From Gemmatimonadales bacterium (GTDB lineage: Bacteria > Gemmatimonadota > Gemmatimonadetes > Palauibacterales > Palauibacteraceae), in contig VXQX01000088.1 of NCBI GenBank assembly GCA_009838765.1, positions 1 to 42,991 of the forward strand: a stretch of DNA of 42,991 nt, in the 5' to 3' direction. The notes beneath the pieces are model-generated. The model was not told the origin of the DNA and searched no databases. It saw only the letters and a program-made list of their open reading frames with translations. Positions 7,570 through 15,794 of the stretch are shown here, piece after piece. The number at the start of each line of letters is the position of its first letter. Positions within the stretch are counted from its first letter, which is position 1. The position numbers and the translations under genes were made by a program.

Positions 7570-8624
7570 GCGACGAGGATTCGCGGCGGGCCGCGACGTC
7601 GTCCGGGGCGTCGCCGGGCGGGCCCACGCGGGCCCCGCTGCCGTTTCCGGACCGGCCGGTCCTCTTCTTCGGCGGCAAGGGCGGGGTAGGGAAGACGACC
7701 ATGGCCGCCGTGGCCGCGCTGGACATGGCCTCGCGGGGGCGGCGGACGCTTCTCGTGTCCACGGATCCGGCGCACTCCACCGGGGACGTGCTCCAGGCGA
7801 AGCTGGGGGACCGGCCGCGGCAGGTCGCCGAGGGGTGCTGGGCCATGGAGGTCGATCCGGAGCGGGAGGCGGACCGCTACATCGAGGCCGTCAAGTCGCG
7901 CGTCGAGTCGGCCGCGCCCCCCCGGCTCCTGGGCGAGGTCTACCGGCAGATCGACATCGCGCGCGTCTCTCCCGGGGCCGTGGAGTCGGCCGTCTTCGAC
8001 CGCTTCACGCACATCCTCGAGGCCGAAGGGGACGCCTACGACCGGATCGTCTTCGACACGGCGCCCACCGGCCAGACGCTGCGGCTGCTCTCCCTGCCGG
8101 AGCTGATGACGACGTGGATCGGCGGGCTCATCAAGCGCCGGCGGAAGGTGGGCGCCCTCTCGCGGATGTGGAAGAACGTGGCGGGGCCCGAGGCGGACGA
8201 TCTCGATAACGATCCTCTCCTGCGGGCGCTCGAGGAGCGCCGGGACCGCTTTGAGGAGGCGCGCCGGGTCCTCACCGACCCCCGCCGGACGGCCTTCGTG
8301 TTCGTCGTGATCCCCGAACGCCTGCCGATCTGGGAGACGGAGAAGGCGGTCAAGGCCCTCGCGAAGCACGACGTCCCGGTGGGAGCCGTCGTGGTGAACC
8401 TGGTGCTCCCTGAGCGCGATGGCGGCGCGGCGGAGGACCCATTCCTCGCCGCCAGGCGCGAACGCCAGGCCGCCTATCTTGCGAGGATCTCACAGTCTCT
8501 CGGAGATTGGCCCGTCCTCCGCGTCGACCTTCAGGACTCCGATCCCGTGGGCGTAGACGCACTTGGGCGGATTCCCGTACTCGATACCGCCGTACTCGAT
8601 ACCACGGAGGAGGTTGTCCGATGA
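7563..8624 (+). CDS. ArsA/Get3-family ATPase
   Basis: About 353 residues from TTG 7563 (or CTG 7566), overlapping the previous stop. The deviant Walker A KGGVGKTT lies at about residue 40. STDPAHSTGD (switch I/A-loop type) and DTAPTGQTLRLLSLPE (about residue 165 onward) are diagnostic of the ArsA/Get3 branch of the SIMIBI NTPases. Only one ATPase half is present, as in Get3 and single-domain ArsA proteins. No arsR, arsB, arsC or arsD is nearby, so an arsenite pump role is unlikely. The location between a CC-tailed protein and CstA, with a seven-base overlap before it and a four-base ATGA overlap after it, points to a role in that transporter's assembly or energising (inference). Confidence 0.85.
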   Translation: MLSDEDSRRAATSSGASPGGPTRAPLPFPDRPVLFFGGKGGVGKTTMAAVAALDMASRGRRTLLVSTDPAHSTGDVLQAKLGDRPRQVAEGCWAMEVDPEREADRYIEAVKSRVESAAPPRLLGEVYRQIDIARVSPGAVESAVFDRFTHILEAEGDAYDRIVFDTAPTGQTLRLLSLPELMTTWIGGLIKRRRKVGALSRMWKNVAGPEADDLDNDPLLRALEERRDRFEEARRVLTDPRRTAFVFVVIPERLPIWETEKAVKALAKHDVPVGAVVVNLVLPERDGGAAEDPFLAARRERQAAYLARISQSLGDWPVLRVDLQDSDPVGVDALGRIPVLDTAVLDTTEEVVR

Positions 8625-10393
8625 GCGCGATCGTCCTGCTGGTGATTGGTCTGTCGGCCTTCCTCACGGGAGTCCTCATCTACTCGCGCTTCATCGCGGG
8701 CAAGGTCTTCAAGCTCGACCCGGACTTTGTCACGCCGGCGCACGAGTTCCGGGACGGCGTCGACTACGTGCCGACGAACAAGCACGTGCTCTTCGGGCAC
8801 CACTTCACCTCGGTGGCGGGGGCGGCGCCGATCGTGGGCCCGGCGATCGCCGTCATCTGGGGCTGGTTGCCGGCCTTCCTCTGGGTTGTGCTCGGGACCG
8901 TGTTCGCCGGGGCGGTACACGACTTCAGCGCCCTGTGGATATCGAGCCGCCACAAGGGCCGCTCGATCGGGACGCTGACCGAGTCCATCCTCGGCCAGCG
9001 CGCCCGCGTCCTCTTCCTCCTCATCATCTTCTTCCTGCTCCTGATGGTGAACGCCGTGTTCGCCGTCATCATCGCGAACCTGTTCATGGCCAACCCCGGC
9101 GCCGTCGTTCCGGTGTGGGGATCGCTCGTCGTGGCGCTCATCGTCGGCTTCCTCATCTACCGTACGGGGACGGGGATCCTCGTCCCGTCGCTCGGGGCGC
9201 TCGCCACGCTGTACGTGCTGATCTGGTTCGGGCAGGACATGCCGTTCACGCTGCCCGACTTCATCGGCTTCAGTCCGACCGAAGCGCAGATGGCCGCGGC
9301 GGGAGGGGACGCGGCCGCGGCAGGGGAGGCGGCGACGGCGGACGGGAGACGCGTGGGATGGATCGCCATCCTCTTCGCCTACACCTTCGTCGCGTCAGTG
9401 CTGCCGGTGTGGCTGCTCCTGCAGCCGCGCGACTACGTGAACGGACATCAGCTCTTCGTCGCGCTCGGCATCATCAGCCTCGCCGTGATCGTGGTGAACC
9501 CGGAGGTCGTGGCGCCCACGGTGAACACGGACCTGCCCGCCGGCACGCCCGGCTGGCTGCCGCTCCTCTTCATCACCATCGCGTGCGGCGCGATCAGCGG
9601 CTTCCACGGCCTCGTGGCATCCGGTACTTCATCGAAACAGCTCGCGAATGAGGCCGAGGCCCGCTACGTGGGCTACGGCGGCGCCATCGGCGAGGGCTCG
9701 CTTGCCGTCACTTCGATCATCGCGTGTACGGCGGGCTTCGCCATCTACCTCAGCCGGGACGTGGGCGCGACACAGGGTCTGGCGCTCTGGCAGCAGCACT
9801 ACGGGAGCTTCGAGGCGGCCACGGCGGGCGCCACCACGGCCTTCGTAAACGGCGTGGGCGTGCTCGCGGGCGGCCTTGGGATTCCGGAGAGCGTGGCCGT
9901 GATCTTCGCCTCGGTCGTCGTGATCAGCTTCGCCGCGACGACGCTCGATACCGCGATCCGGCTGCAGCGCTACATCATCAGCGAACTCGGCGTCGAGTAC
10001 AAGGTGAAGGCGATCCAGAACCGCTGGGTCGCGACCGGCATCGCCGTCGCCAGCTGCGCGCTCCTCGCCCTCTCGGTGGACCGGGGCGCCGGCGGCATGA
10101 TGATCTGGCCGCTGTTCGGCACCACGAACCAGCTCCTGGCCGGCCTCACGCTACTCATCGTGTCGCTCTACCTGATGGGGAAGGGACGCCCCTTCTGGGT
10201 GACGATGATCCCGATGTCGTTCCTCCTCCTGATGACGACATGGGCCATGATCATCAACCTCGAACGCTACTTCGGGTCGAACGACTGGATGCTGCTCGTG
10301 ATCGGGGCCGCGATCTTCATCCTCGAGATCTGGCTCCTGCTCGAGGGCGCCGCCGCCATCCGCCGCGTCCGCGCGGCACGGGCCGAGGCGTGA
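8621..10393 (+). CDS. cstA: CstA-family carbon starvation / peptide-pyruvate transporter
   Basis: 590 residues with many hydrophobic segments spread over the whole length. It matches the CstA family (PF02554 plus the C-terminal 5TM region PF13722): early VGPAIAVIWGWLPAFLWV, AVHDFSALWISSRHKG, GFHGLVASGTSSKQL and FAATTLDTAIRLQRY. Known relatives import pyruvate (BtsT/CstA) and have been linked to peptide use in starvation. The start ATG overlaps the ArsA-like stop (ATGA), and GGAGGAGG precedes it by a few bases, so translation is coupled. A small Ala/Gly-rich cytoplasmic or periplasmic loop lies near residue 225-245. It is the last gene of the operon; the next gene has a different base composition. 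Confidence 0.93.
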   Translation: MSAIVLLVIGLSAFLTGVLIYSRFIAGKVFKLDPDFVTPAHEFRDGVDYVPTNKHVLFGHHFTSVAGAAPIVGPAIAVIWGWLPAFLWVVLGTVFAGAVHDFSALWISSRHKGRSIGTLTESILGQRARVLFLLIIFFLLLMVNAVFAVIIANLFMANPGAVVPVWGSLVVALIVGFLIYRTGTGILVPSLGALATLYVLIWFGQDMPFTLPDFIGFSPTEAQMAAAGGDAAAAGEAATADGRRVGWIAILFAYTFVASVLPVWLLLQPRDYVNGHQLFVALGIISLAVIVVNPEVVAPTVNTDLPAGTPGWLPLLFITIACGAISGFHGLVASGTSSKQLANEAEARYVGYGGAIGEGSLAVTSIIACTAGFAIYLSRDVGATQGLALWQQHYGSFEAATAGATTAFVNGVGVLAGGLGIPESVAVIFASVVVISFAATTLDTAIRLQRYIISELGVEYKVKAIQNRWVATGIAVASCALLALSVDRGAGGMMIWPLFGTTNQLLAGLTLLIVSLYLMGKGRPFWVTMIPMSFLLLMTTWAMIINLERYFGSNDWMLLVIGAAIFILEIWLLLEGAAAIRRVRAARAEA

Positions 10394-10449
10394 GTCGGAG
10401 CGCTGGCAATCGATGTCTCCGAACAACTGACTGAGTAGAGGGGAGCGTG

Positions 10450-11958
10450 ATGAGGGTTGCCGAAGCAATAGAGCTGATGACCAAGGCCATGCTGCAACGC
10501 GTGGTCGACAGCTTCACAAAGGATTTCCCGAAGCCTGATGAGGAGCGGGCACGGGAGATCATTCTGCGGAATACCGGTGAATTGACCGATCCGCAGAGAA
10601 TCGAGGCAGTTCTCCAGTTTGATGGGCGTCTCCAGGATCAGATCCGCCAGACATGTGTCCTCGAAGCCTTGATCGGTTCACCGGACTGCAGCGCATCGGA
10701 GCTGGATGTCGTTGAACGCGTAACTCAGCTTCAGCAGGAAGTGCTTGACGCTGCGGCCTCGCCTCAGGCGTTGCGATACGAAGACACTCGCTCCGTCGAG
10801 GTATTGAGGGACGTGATGCGGGTTGCAATTGGGGACGCTGTCGTCACCACTCAGGAACTGGAGCTCCTGAGAGTGCTTCGCGAGAGCCTGGGCCTCTCTC
10901 CCCTGACCATGCGGATCATCCAGGCCCAGCTGGAGCATTTTCCCCGCCAAGGGAACGTCCTCCACACGGCGGTGGAATGCCGGGAGGCCCTTCTCAGTCT
11001 CCAACGCTGTGGGATCGTCTTCTACTGCAACCGCGCCAATGGAGGCTTGTATGTGATACCTGAAGAGATCGTCCCGTCGGTCCGGCGCGTCCTCGGTATC
11101 GAGCTAAGCCCCCACGCTTGGGAAAAGCTGCTCTCCAAGCTTACGGTAGCCCACTTGGCGACGATCCTCCGATCAGTGGGATTGCCCGAGTACGGCACGA
11201 AGGAAGCACGCATCGAGAGAGTCGTCTTGGGCGGCGTCAAACCTAGTGCGGCGTTGGAGTCTCTCTCGAACGAGGATCTTTACAATCTCTGCGGGTCAGT
11301 TCCCGGGTTGAAAGTCAGCGGCAGTAAGTCTACGAAGATCAAGAGGATCATTCGTCACTTCGCTCACTTGGTGATAAAAGATGTGGCTGAGGAGACGCCG
11401 GTCGGTGAGCGATATTATCAGTACTTGGTGGAGTTGGCGGCCCGCGACCGAGCGAACCTGCTGTCAAACGGAATCATCACAAAAGACCGGGAGATCGAGG
11501 GAGCCTTTGAAGAGGGTACCCGCTTTCTGTTCAGCGAGAAGCTCGGCCTCGAGCTCCAGCACATGAAGGGAACCGATCACGCGGATGGCTGTGTTGTGTT
11601 CGGCAAAACGAAAGAATTGCTCCTCTGGGATAACAAGAGCAAGGAGACCGTCTACACCTTTCCGCCAAGCCATCTTAGGCAGTTCAAGCGGTACATTCGC
11701 GACGCCGAAGAACGTGTCTCTTGCTTCCTGATCATCGTGCCCGCAGTGGCGGATGAAGCCATGGCAAACGCGTTCCGGCTGAAGTCGGAGTGTGGAAGCG
11801 ACACTGATGTGGCCCTAATATCGGCTGAGGATCTCGTGTGGGTCGCTGAGGAGTGGCGAGTGCGTAGTTCCAAGGAATCGTTCAACCTGGAAGTGTTGAA
11901 CGCCACTGGTATCCTCACACGTACCGACCTCGACCAGCGTATGCGGCTGTTCCTATAG
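10450..11958 (+). CDS. TerB-like / SAP-like / PD-(D/E)XK nuclease-like protein
   Basis: 502 residues, not matched to any named protein I know. Residues about 112-165 are helical and resemble a TerB-like domain (SVEVLRDVMRVAIGDA, then TQELELLRVLRESLGLS). Residues about 226-262 and 268-302 each look like a SAP helix-extended-loop-helix DNA-binding motif (LSKLTVAHLATILRSVGLP; SNEDLYNLCGSVPGLKVSG). The C-terminus fits a restriction-like nuclease: Glu354/Glu355, Asp379 and Asp394-x-Lys396 in LLWDNKSKE. ATG 10450 follows GAGGGGAG; the overlapping GTG at 10447 is less well spaced. Base composition is clearly lower in GC than the flanking genes, indicating transfer. A DNA-targeting defence or repair role is inference. 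Confidence 0.7.
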   Translation: MRVAEAIELMTKAMLQRVVDSFTKDFPKPDEERAREIILRNTGELTDPQRIEAVLQFDGRLQDQIRQTCVLEALIGSPDCSASELDVVERVTQLQQEVLDAAASPQALRYEDTRSVEVLRDVMRVAIGDAVVTTQELELLRVLRESLGLSPLTMRIIQAQLEHFPRQGNVLHTAVECREALLSLQRCGIVFYCNRANGGLYVIPEEIVPSVRRVLGIELSPHAWEKLLSKLTVAHLATILRSVGLPEYGTKEARIERVVLGGVKPSAALESLSNEDLYNLCGSVPGLKVSGSKSTKIKRIIRHFAHLVIKDVAEETPVGERYYQYLVELAARDRANLLSNGIITKDREIEGAFEEGTRFLFSEKLGLELQHMKGTDHADGCVVFGKTKELLLWDNKSKETVYTFPPSHLRQFKRYIRDAEERVSCFLIIVPAVADEAMANAFRLKSECGSDTDVALISAEDLVWVAEEWRVRSSKESFNLEVLNATGILTRTDLDQRMRLFL

Positions 11959-11995
11959 GAATCAGGCGGTTGGAGCCACCGACGTGCCGGTTCCC

Positions 11996-12039
11996 AGGAT
12001 GTCGCGGGTGATCGCCTCGTGATGGCGGTGGTGGACGTG
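11996..12039. repeat. 44-bp direct repeat, copy 1 (DinB gene tail fragment)
   Basis: Matches 12620-12663 in the same orientation at 41 of 44 positions. On the minus strand it encodes HHRHHEAITRDIL, the same end as the DinB-like protein, and stays open to a stop at 11962-11964. There is no similarity beyond 44 bp on either side, so it is a detached fragment of that gene's 3' end or of a lost paralogue. Confidence 0.8.
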
Positions 12040-12183
12040 TTCGCTGGTACTGGGCGTTGAGGTGGATCGGTGCGCCGGCTCCGGTCGGGTTGATAGCCCG
12101 TTAAGGCTTGGATCTAGACTGGGAGTTGGAAGCGTGTCGGGGCCAGTCTCGCCGAGTTCTGGAGTCCGGATGGCTCGGTTCCG

Positions 12184-12459
12184 ATGAACACGACAACTCG
12201 CGAAGGTCTGCTGGCCGAGGAAAAGAGGTACCTCTTTGCCAACATCGTTGCACTTCGGGAGACCTACCCGGATCGATTCCTCGTGATCAAGGGCAGCAAG
12301 GTTCACGGTGACTTTGCCAACTGCGACGAGGCTGTCGACTTCGGTATCGCGAGCTTCGGGAAGGGACCGTTTCTCGTCAGGTCGGTATCCGAGCCGCGCG
12401 GTGCCGTCCTGAGCATCCCCAGTCTGATGGCGGGGATACCGCTAACCGCAATCGAGTGA
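12184..12459 (+). CDS. Small DUF5678-like protein
   Basis: 91 residues. The core KRYLFANIVALRETYPDRFL then VIKGSKVHGDFANCDEAV and GKGPFLVRSV resembles the DUF5678 type of small protein (a tyrosine/phenylalanine start, gYvAikGdev-like strand, helix, pFLVr strand). Such genes are, as I recall, often followed by a retropepsin-like aspartyl protease gene; here only a short overlapping frame follows. The ATG has no clear ribosome site. It lies in the less GC-rich patch between the two 44-bp repeats. Function is unknown. Confidence 0.6.
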   Translation: MNTTTREGLLAEEKRYLFANIVALRETYPDRFLVIKGSKVHGDFANCDEAVDFGIASFGKGPFLVRSVSEPRGAVLSIPSLMAGIPLTAIE

Positions 12460-12635
12460 ACAGCCCCAACGCGAGGGCAGCGGCGGGACTGAAGCAACGG
12501 AACTTCACCTACAACGGGCCCGGCCGGAACGTCCTCGATCTCAACACCGACTCTGCCGGCGCAGCCGGGACAGGAGGGTTCCCCGGACACGTAAAGCGCT
12601 CCCGGAGGTTCAGACGGCGAGGATGTCGCGGATGA
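12456..12635 (+). pseudogene. Short coupled frame, possible remnant of the partner gene
   Basis: A GTG at 12456 overlaps the preceding stop as GTGA and opens 59 codons. The beginning (NSPNARAAAGLKQRNFTYNG) and the segment VLDLNTDSAGA look protein-like, but the frame turns arginine-rich and runs into the antisense 3' end of the DinB-like gene and repeat copy 2. I read it as the truncated start of the gene that once followed the DUF5678-like gene. A chance frame is quite possible. Confidence 0.25.
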
Positions 12636-13140
12636 TCGCTTCGTGATGGCGGTGGTGGAGGTGGAGGAAGCGGAGCCACTCGGCGGGCGTGAAGTGGCCC
12701 AGGACGTGATGCGGGAGCGTGAGCCGGCACGCGTCCAGTTCCGCCAGTCGCGGTTCGAGATCCGTCGCGAGCCCGCTTAGCGCCTCGAAACCCGCCCGAA
12801 GATCGGCGCTTTCCAGACCGGCAGGTAGCGTGAATTCGGGGGCCGGGCCCCGGCCGCGCGGGATCGATCCGTGCGCCAGGAGCGCCACTCCGAACTCATG
12901 CGGGAACCGTTCCCTCGTCTCCGGGTTCGGTCGGGCCAGCGCCTCTACGATCCAGTCCAGCACGTTCTGGTCGGAGAAGAGCAGGTGCTCGAGGTGATCC
13001 TGGACGCACCACGCCGAGACGTCGGGCGCGGAAACGCCCAGCCGGTCAGCGTCGGCGGCTCGTTCGAGGCAGCGGCGGATGCTGGCGCGGATCCCGGCGA
13101 GCGAGCCCGGCGCGGTGCAGGAATCCGTAGGTGGCTTCAC
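12610..13140 (-). CDS. DinB-like domain protein
   Basis: 176 residues from GTG at 13140. A four-helix-bundle DinB/DUF1569-type protein: VQDHLEHLLFSDQNV in helix 2 and the C-terminal HFTPAEWLRFLHLHHRHH give the histidines usually used for the metal site. Members are metal-dependent, sometimes thiol-transfer enzymes, usually soluble; the substrate cannot be predicted. No strong ribosome site is seen. It lies 60 bp downstream of the Cache-barrel gene on the same strand. Its last 44 bp (12620-12663) are duplicated at 11996-12039. Confidence 0.72.
   Translation of the reverse strand: MKPPTDSCTAPGSLAGIRASIRRCLERAADADRLGVSAPDVSAWCVQDHLEHLLFSDQNVLDWIVEALARPNPETRERFPHEFGVALLAHGSIPRGRGPAPEFTLPAGLESADLRAGFEALSGLATDLEPRLAELDACRLTLPHHVLGHFTPAEWLRFLHLHHRHHEAIIRDILAV
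12620..12663. repeat. 44-bp direct repeat, copy 2 (within DinB-like gene)
   Basis: The intact coding copy of the repeat at 11996-12039, differing at three positions. The pair brackets the DUF5678-like gene and its possible remnant partner, consistent with a recombination or insertion event at the 3' end of the DinB-like gene. Confidence 0.8.
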
Positions 13141-13200
13141 GACTCGGGCGACCGGCGGAGTCGGCCGCCCGGGATGGGCGACCGACCCCGGCCTCGTCTC

Positions 13201-15762
13201 CTACCAGTTCATGGCGAGGTTGAGGGTCACGCTGTTCGCCGGACCGGACGCGGCGCCGTAGGCGTTCCGGCCCGCCTCGGCGTTCAGCCAGAGGCCCGAG
13301 CCGACGTTGAGACGCCCGCCCATGTGGTAGCCGTACAGGCTCTGCCCCGACGCGTGGAGCGGCATCAGCGCCAGCGGACCCTGGAACGGGCCCGCGCCAG
13401 GCCGGCCCGGCCCGGACTGCCCGACTCCCGGCTGCTCCGATAGAACCAGCCGTGCGTACGGCGTGAAGGTGCCCCGGCCCGCCAGCGCGTCGACGCCGTA
13501 TCCGATCTCCGCATCCAGCCGGCGGCTGCCATAGCCATAGCCGTACCCGTTCGGCGTCAACCCGGTCGCGCCCTGCGCCCAGAGCCGCGCCAGGCCGCTC
13601 GCCGTCGACCCCCAGGAAGGACTCGCGCGGAGCGACAGCCCCCGTCCCGCTCCCTGCGGGTTTAGGGTGATGGATCCGCCGAGGCCCCACTCCTCGTATT
13701 GGCTCTGTTCGTGCGCCACGAGCTTGCGCGCGTGCACGGCGATCGTGAGACCCCGCTCCAGGTCGAGGAAGGCGAGACCGCCCCCCAGCTCCATCCCGAA
13801 GCCGGTGTCCACGTCGCCCCCGTCGCGTCTCATGCCGACCCGCAGGTTCGGCTGGATCATCTCTCCCGACGAGAGCGTGTAGCCCCTCGAGGCGTCGAGC
13901 ATCACGCGCACGCGACTCGCGTCGGTCGTGAGTTCGCTCCGACCCTCGACCTCCTCGGAGTTCACTTGCGCGACGAAGCCATCCGTCCGCAGCGAGAGCT
14001 TGAAGTCGTCCGGATCGCCGGCCCCCATCAGGTCACCCTGCGCCCCCAGTCCGACCATGCGCATTGAGATGTCGCTGGAGGGCTCCCGTTCTCCGCTTCC
14101 GGAGACGTCGAGGCGGCCGAACCCGTATCCGAGTGCGCCCCAGAGGGAGAGGCGGTCGCTGAGTGCGAGCCGTGCGTAGGGGAAGGCGCTGGTCAGTCTT
14201 GTCGACACATCGCCCGCGTCATCATCCCCGGCCCGTCCCAGATCGAATCCGCCCGACCCCAGACTGTGGGACACGGCGAGCCCGGCGAGTACCGATCCGA
14301 GCCTGTAGTCGGCGCCAAGCGCGGCGGTGACGATTTCGCCGTGACCGGACCCACCGCCCTCGCGGGCCGAGAAGCGCGTGAACTCGCCCGCGCCCCAGAG
14401 CGAATAGTCGCCGCCGCCCCCCGCATCCTGCCCGGGGGAGATCCGGAAGGAGGTCTCGCCGAGAAGTCCGCCCATGGACGTGGGGAGGAACGACGTTGGC
14501 GCCATACGGCCCGTGAGGGAAGTTGCGGGCGCGAGGGCGTTGAGACCGCCGAACACCCCGCCCCGCCCTCGCAGCGCGGCGAGGTTGATCGCGCGCCCGC
14601 CGACTGTCACCTCGTCGCCGCCGCGATCCGCGTGCGACACGCGGTTTCCGATCATCTCCATGGCCTGGCCCGCCACCGACCGACCGAACCGGTTGAGCCA
14701 GTCGGCCGCGGCCATCTCCGCCTCGGTGGTGGAGAAGTTCCGATAGAACCCCGCACCCACGATGAACTCGACGCCCTGGTAGATGGGGAGGTCGCTCTTG
14801 AAGGAGACGGCGTAACTCACCTTGGGGGTTCCCGTATCCTCATCCCCCTGTATCGTCGGATCGTCCCAGAAATACTCGACGAACCCCCCGCCCCCCTGGG
14901 CGGCGGCGATGACTTCCCTGACGAACGGCTTCCCCCGGGAGTCCGTGTTGTCGATAGCCGTCCGGCCTTCACGCCAGGGGTCCGCGCCGTGGAAGATTGC
15001 ATAACCCTCGGGAGTTAAGACGAACAGATAGATCGGGCCGGACTTGAACGGGCCGCCCTCCTCTCGCATCAAGGCCTTCCATTCGGACGCGCGCTCGAAC
15101 CCGACTTGCCCGACGAGCTCGATCAGCCAGTCGAGAGAACCATGCACGAACTGCTTGAGGCTCTCCCGATCCACCACGTCGGCGGCGGTGACCTCCGGGA
15201 GCGGGACGGAAGGGAGCGGCTGCCCGGCGCCCGACAGATCCTGGTAGTATCCTCCGACCACGACCAGATCCGCTCCGGCCACCTGCGAATGGTACTGAAG
15301 GGCGTAGCTGTCCTTGCAGCGGGCGTCGTCCGGATCCTGCGGGTCGTCCCAGCACCACTCCACGAAGCCGCCCCCGGCCGCCGCGGCGGCGAGTATCTGC
15401 TGGACGACTTTGGTCCCGTTATCGTCCGCCACCTCGAAGACGTTCGTGCCATCGATGTGGGGGTCTTCGCCGTGGATGAACACCTGTCCATCGGGGGTCA
15501 TGAGGATCAGGTACATGTTCCCCACGTTGTAGTCGCTGCCCTCCGTTCTCACCGCCTGGATGAGTCGGGACCCTTCGTTGATGTCGGTGATGGCGGCGGA
15601 GACGGCGGTCGCCCAGGTCACGAACCCCTTCAGGGTCTCGCGGTCGACCACCTCGCCGGCGGTGACCTTCGGCACCTGTGCGCTCGCGGAACGCGGAGCG
15701 AGCCCGACCACGGCAAAGCCGAGCAGGGCCAGGAGCATCAAGAAAGACGTTCGGTTTCGCAT
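13201..15762 (-). CDS. Tandem Cache-domain protein fused to an autotransporter-type outer-membrane barrel
   Basis: 853 residues. ATG 15762 has AAGGA seven bases upstream and opens a signal peptide (cut after SASA, about residue 28). Two homologous Cache-like sensor domains follow, about 35-175 and 192-343: both begin VVDRE(T/S)LK-FV, contain a YL(I/F)-LTP-G---IHG(E/A)DP strand pair and GGGFVE(W/Y)-WDDP, and end VG(G/A)G(Y/F)Y. Residues about 352-376 (WLNRFGRSVAGQAMEMI) resemble the helix before autotransporter barrels. About 430-853 is Gly/aromatic alternating beta-barrel sequence ending in tryptophan. Cache domains normally sit on inner-membrane receptors, so an outer-membrane barrel partner is unusual. 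It probably lies in one operon with the cytochrome c 32 bp upstream. Confidence 0.8.
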   Translation of the reverse strand: MRNRTSFLMLLALLGFAVVGLAPRSASAQVPKVTAGEVVDRETLKGFVTWATAVSAAITDINEGSRLIQAVRTEGSDYNVGNMYLILMTPDGQVFIHGEDPHIDGTNVFEVADDNGTKVVQQILAAAAAGGGFVEWCWDDPQDPDDARCKDSYALQYHSQVAGADLVVVGGYYQDLSGAGQPLPSVPLPEVTAADVVDRESLKQFVHGSLDWLIELVGQVGFERASEWKALMREEGGPFKSGPIYLFVLTPEGYAIFHGADPWREGRTAIDNTDSRGKPFVREVIAAAQGGGGFVEYFWDDPTIQGDEDTGTPKVSYAVSFKSDLPIYQGVEFIVGAGFYRNFSTTEAEMAAADWLNRFGRSVAGQAMEMIGNRVSHADRGGDEVTVGGRAINLAALRGRGGVFGGLNALAPATSLTGRMAPTSFLPTSMGGLLGETSFRISPGQDAGGGGDYSLWGAGEFTRFSAREGGGSGHGEIVTAALGADYRLGSVLAGLAVSHSLGSGGFDLGRAGDDDAGDVSTRLTSAFPYARLALSDRLSLWGALGYGFGRLDVSGSGEREPSSDISMRMVGLGAQGDLMGAGDPDDFKLSLRTDGFVAQVNSEEVEGRSELTTDASRVRVMLDASRGYTLSSGEMIQPNLRVGMRRDGGDVDTGFGMELGGGLAFLDLERGLTIAVHARKLVAHEQSQYEEWGLGGSITLNPQGAGRGLSLRASPSWGSTASGLARLWAQGATGLTPNGYGYGYGSRRLDAEIGYGVDALAGRGTFTPYARLVLSEQPGVGQSGPGRPGAGPFQGPLALMPLHASGQSLYGYHMGGRLNVGSGLWLNAEAGRNAYGAASGPANSVTLNLAMNW

Positions 15763-15794
15763 GCGGTCGTCCTTCCCCGGGTGGACAGGGCGAA

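Noticed and set aside
7561-7575. UGA read as selenocysteine after the CC tail
   Set aside because: The frame after TGA gives no conserved extension, no SECIS-like hairpin was seen, and the next gene's start already overlaps here.
7563-8624. Arsenite efflux ATPase of an ars operon
   Set aside because: No arsB, arsR, arsC or arsD nearby; the operon partner is CstA.
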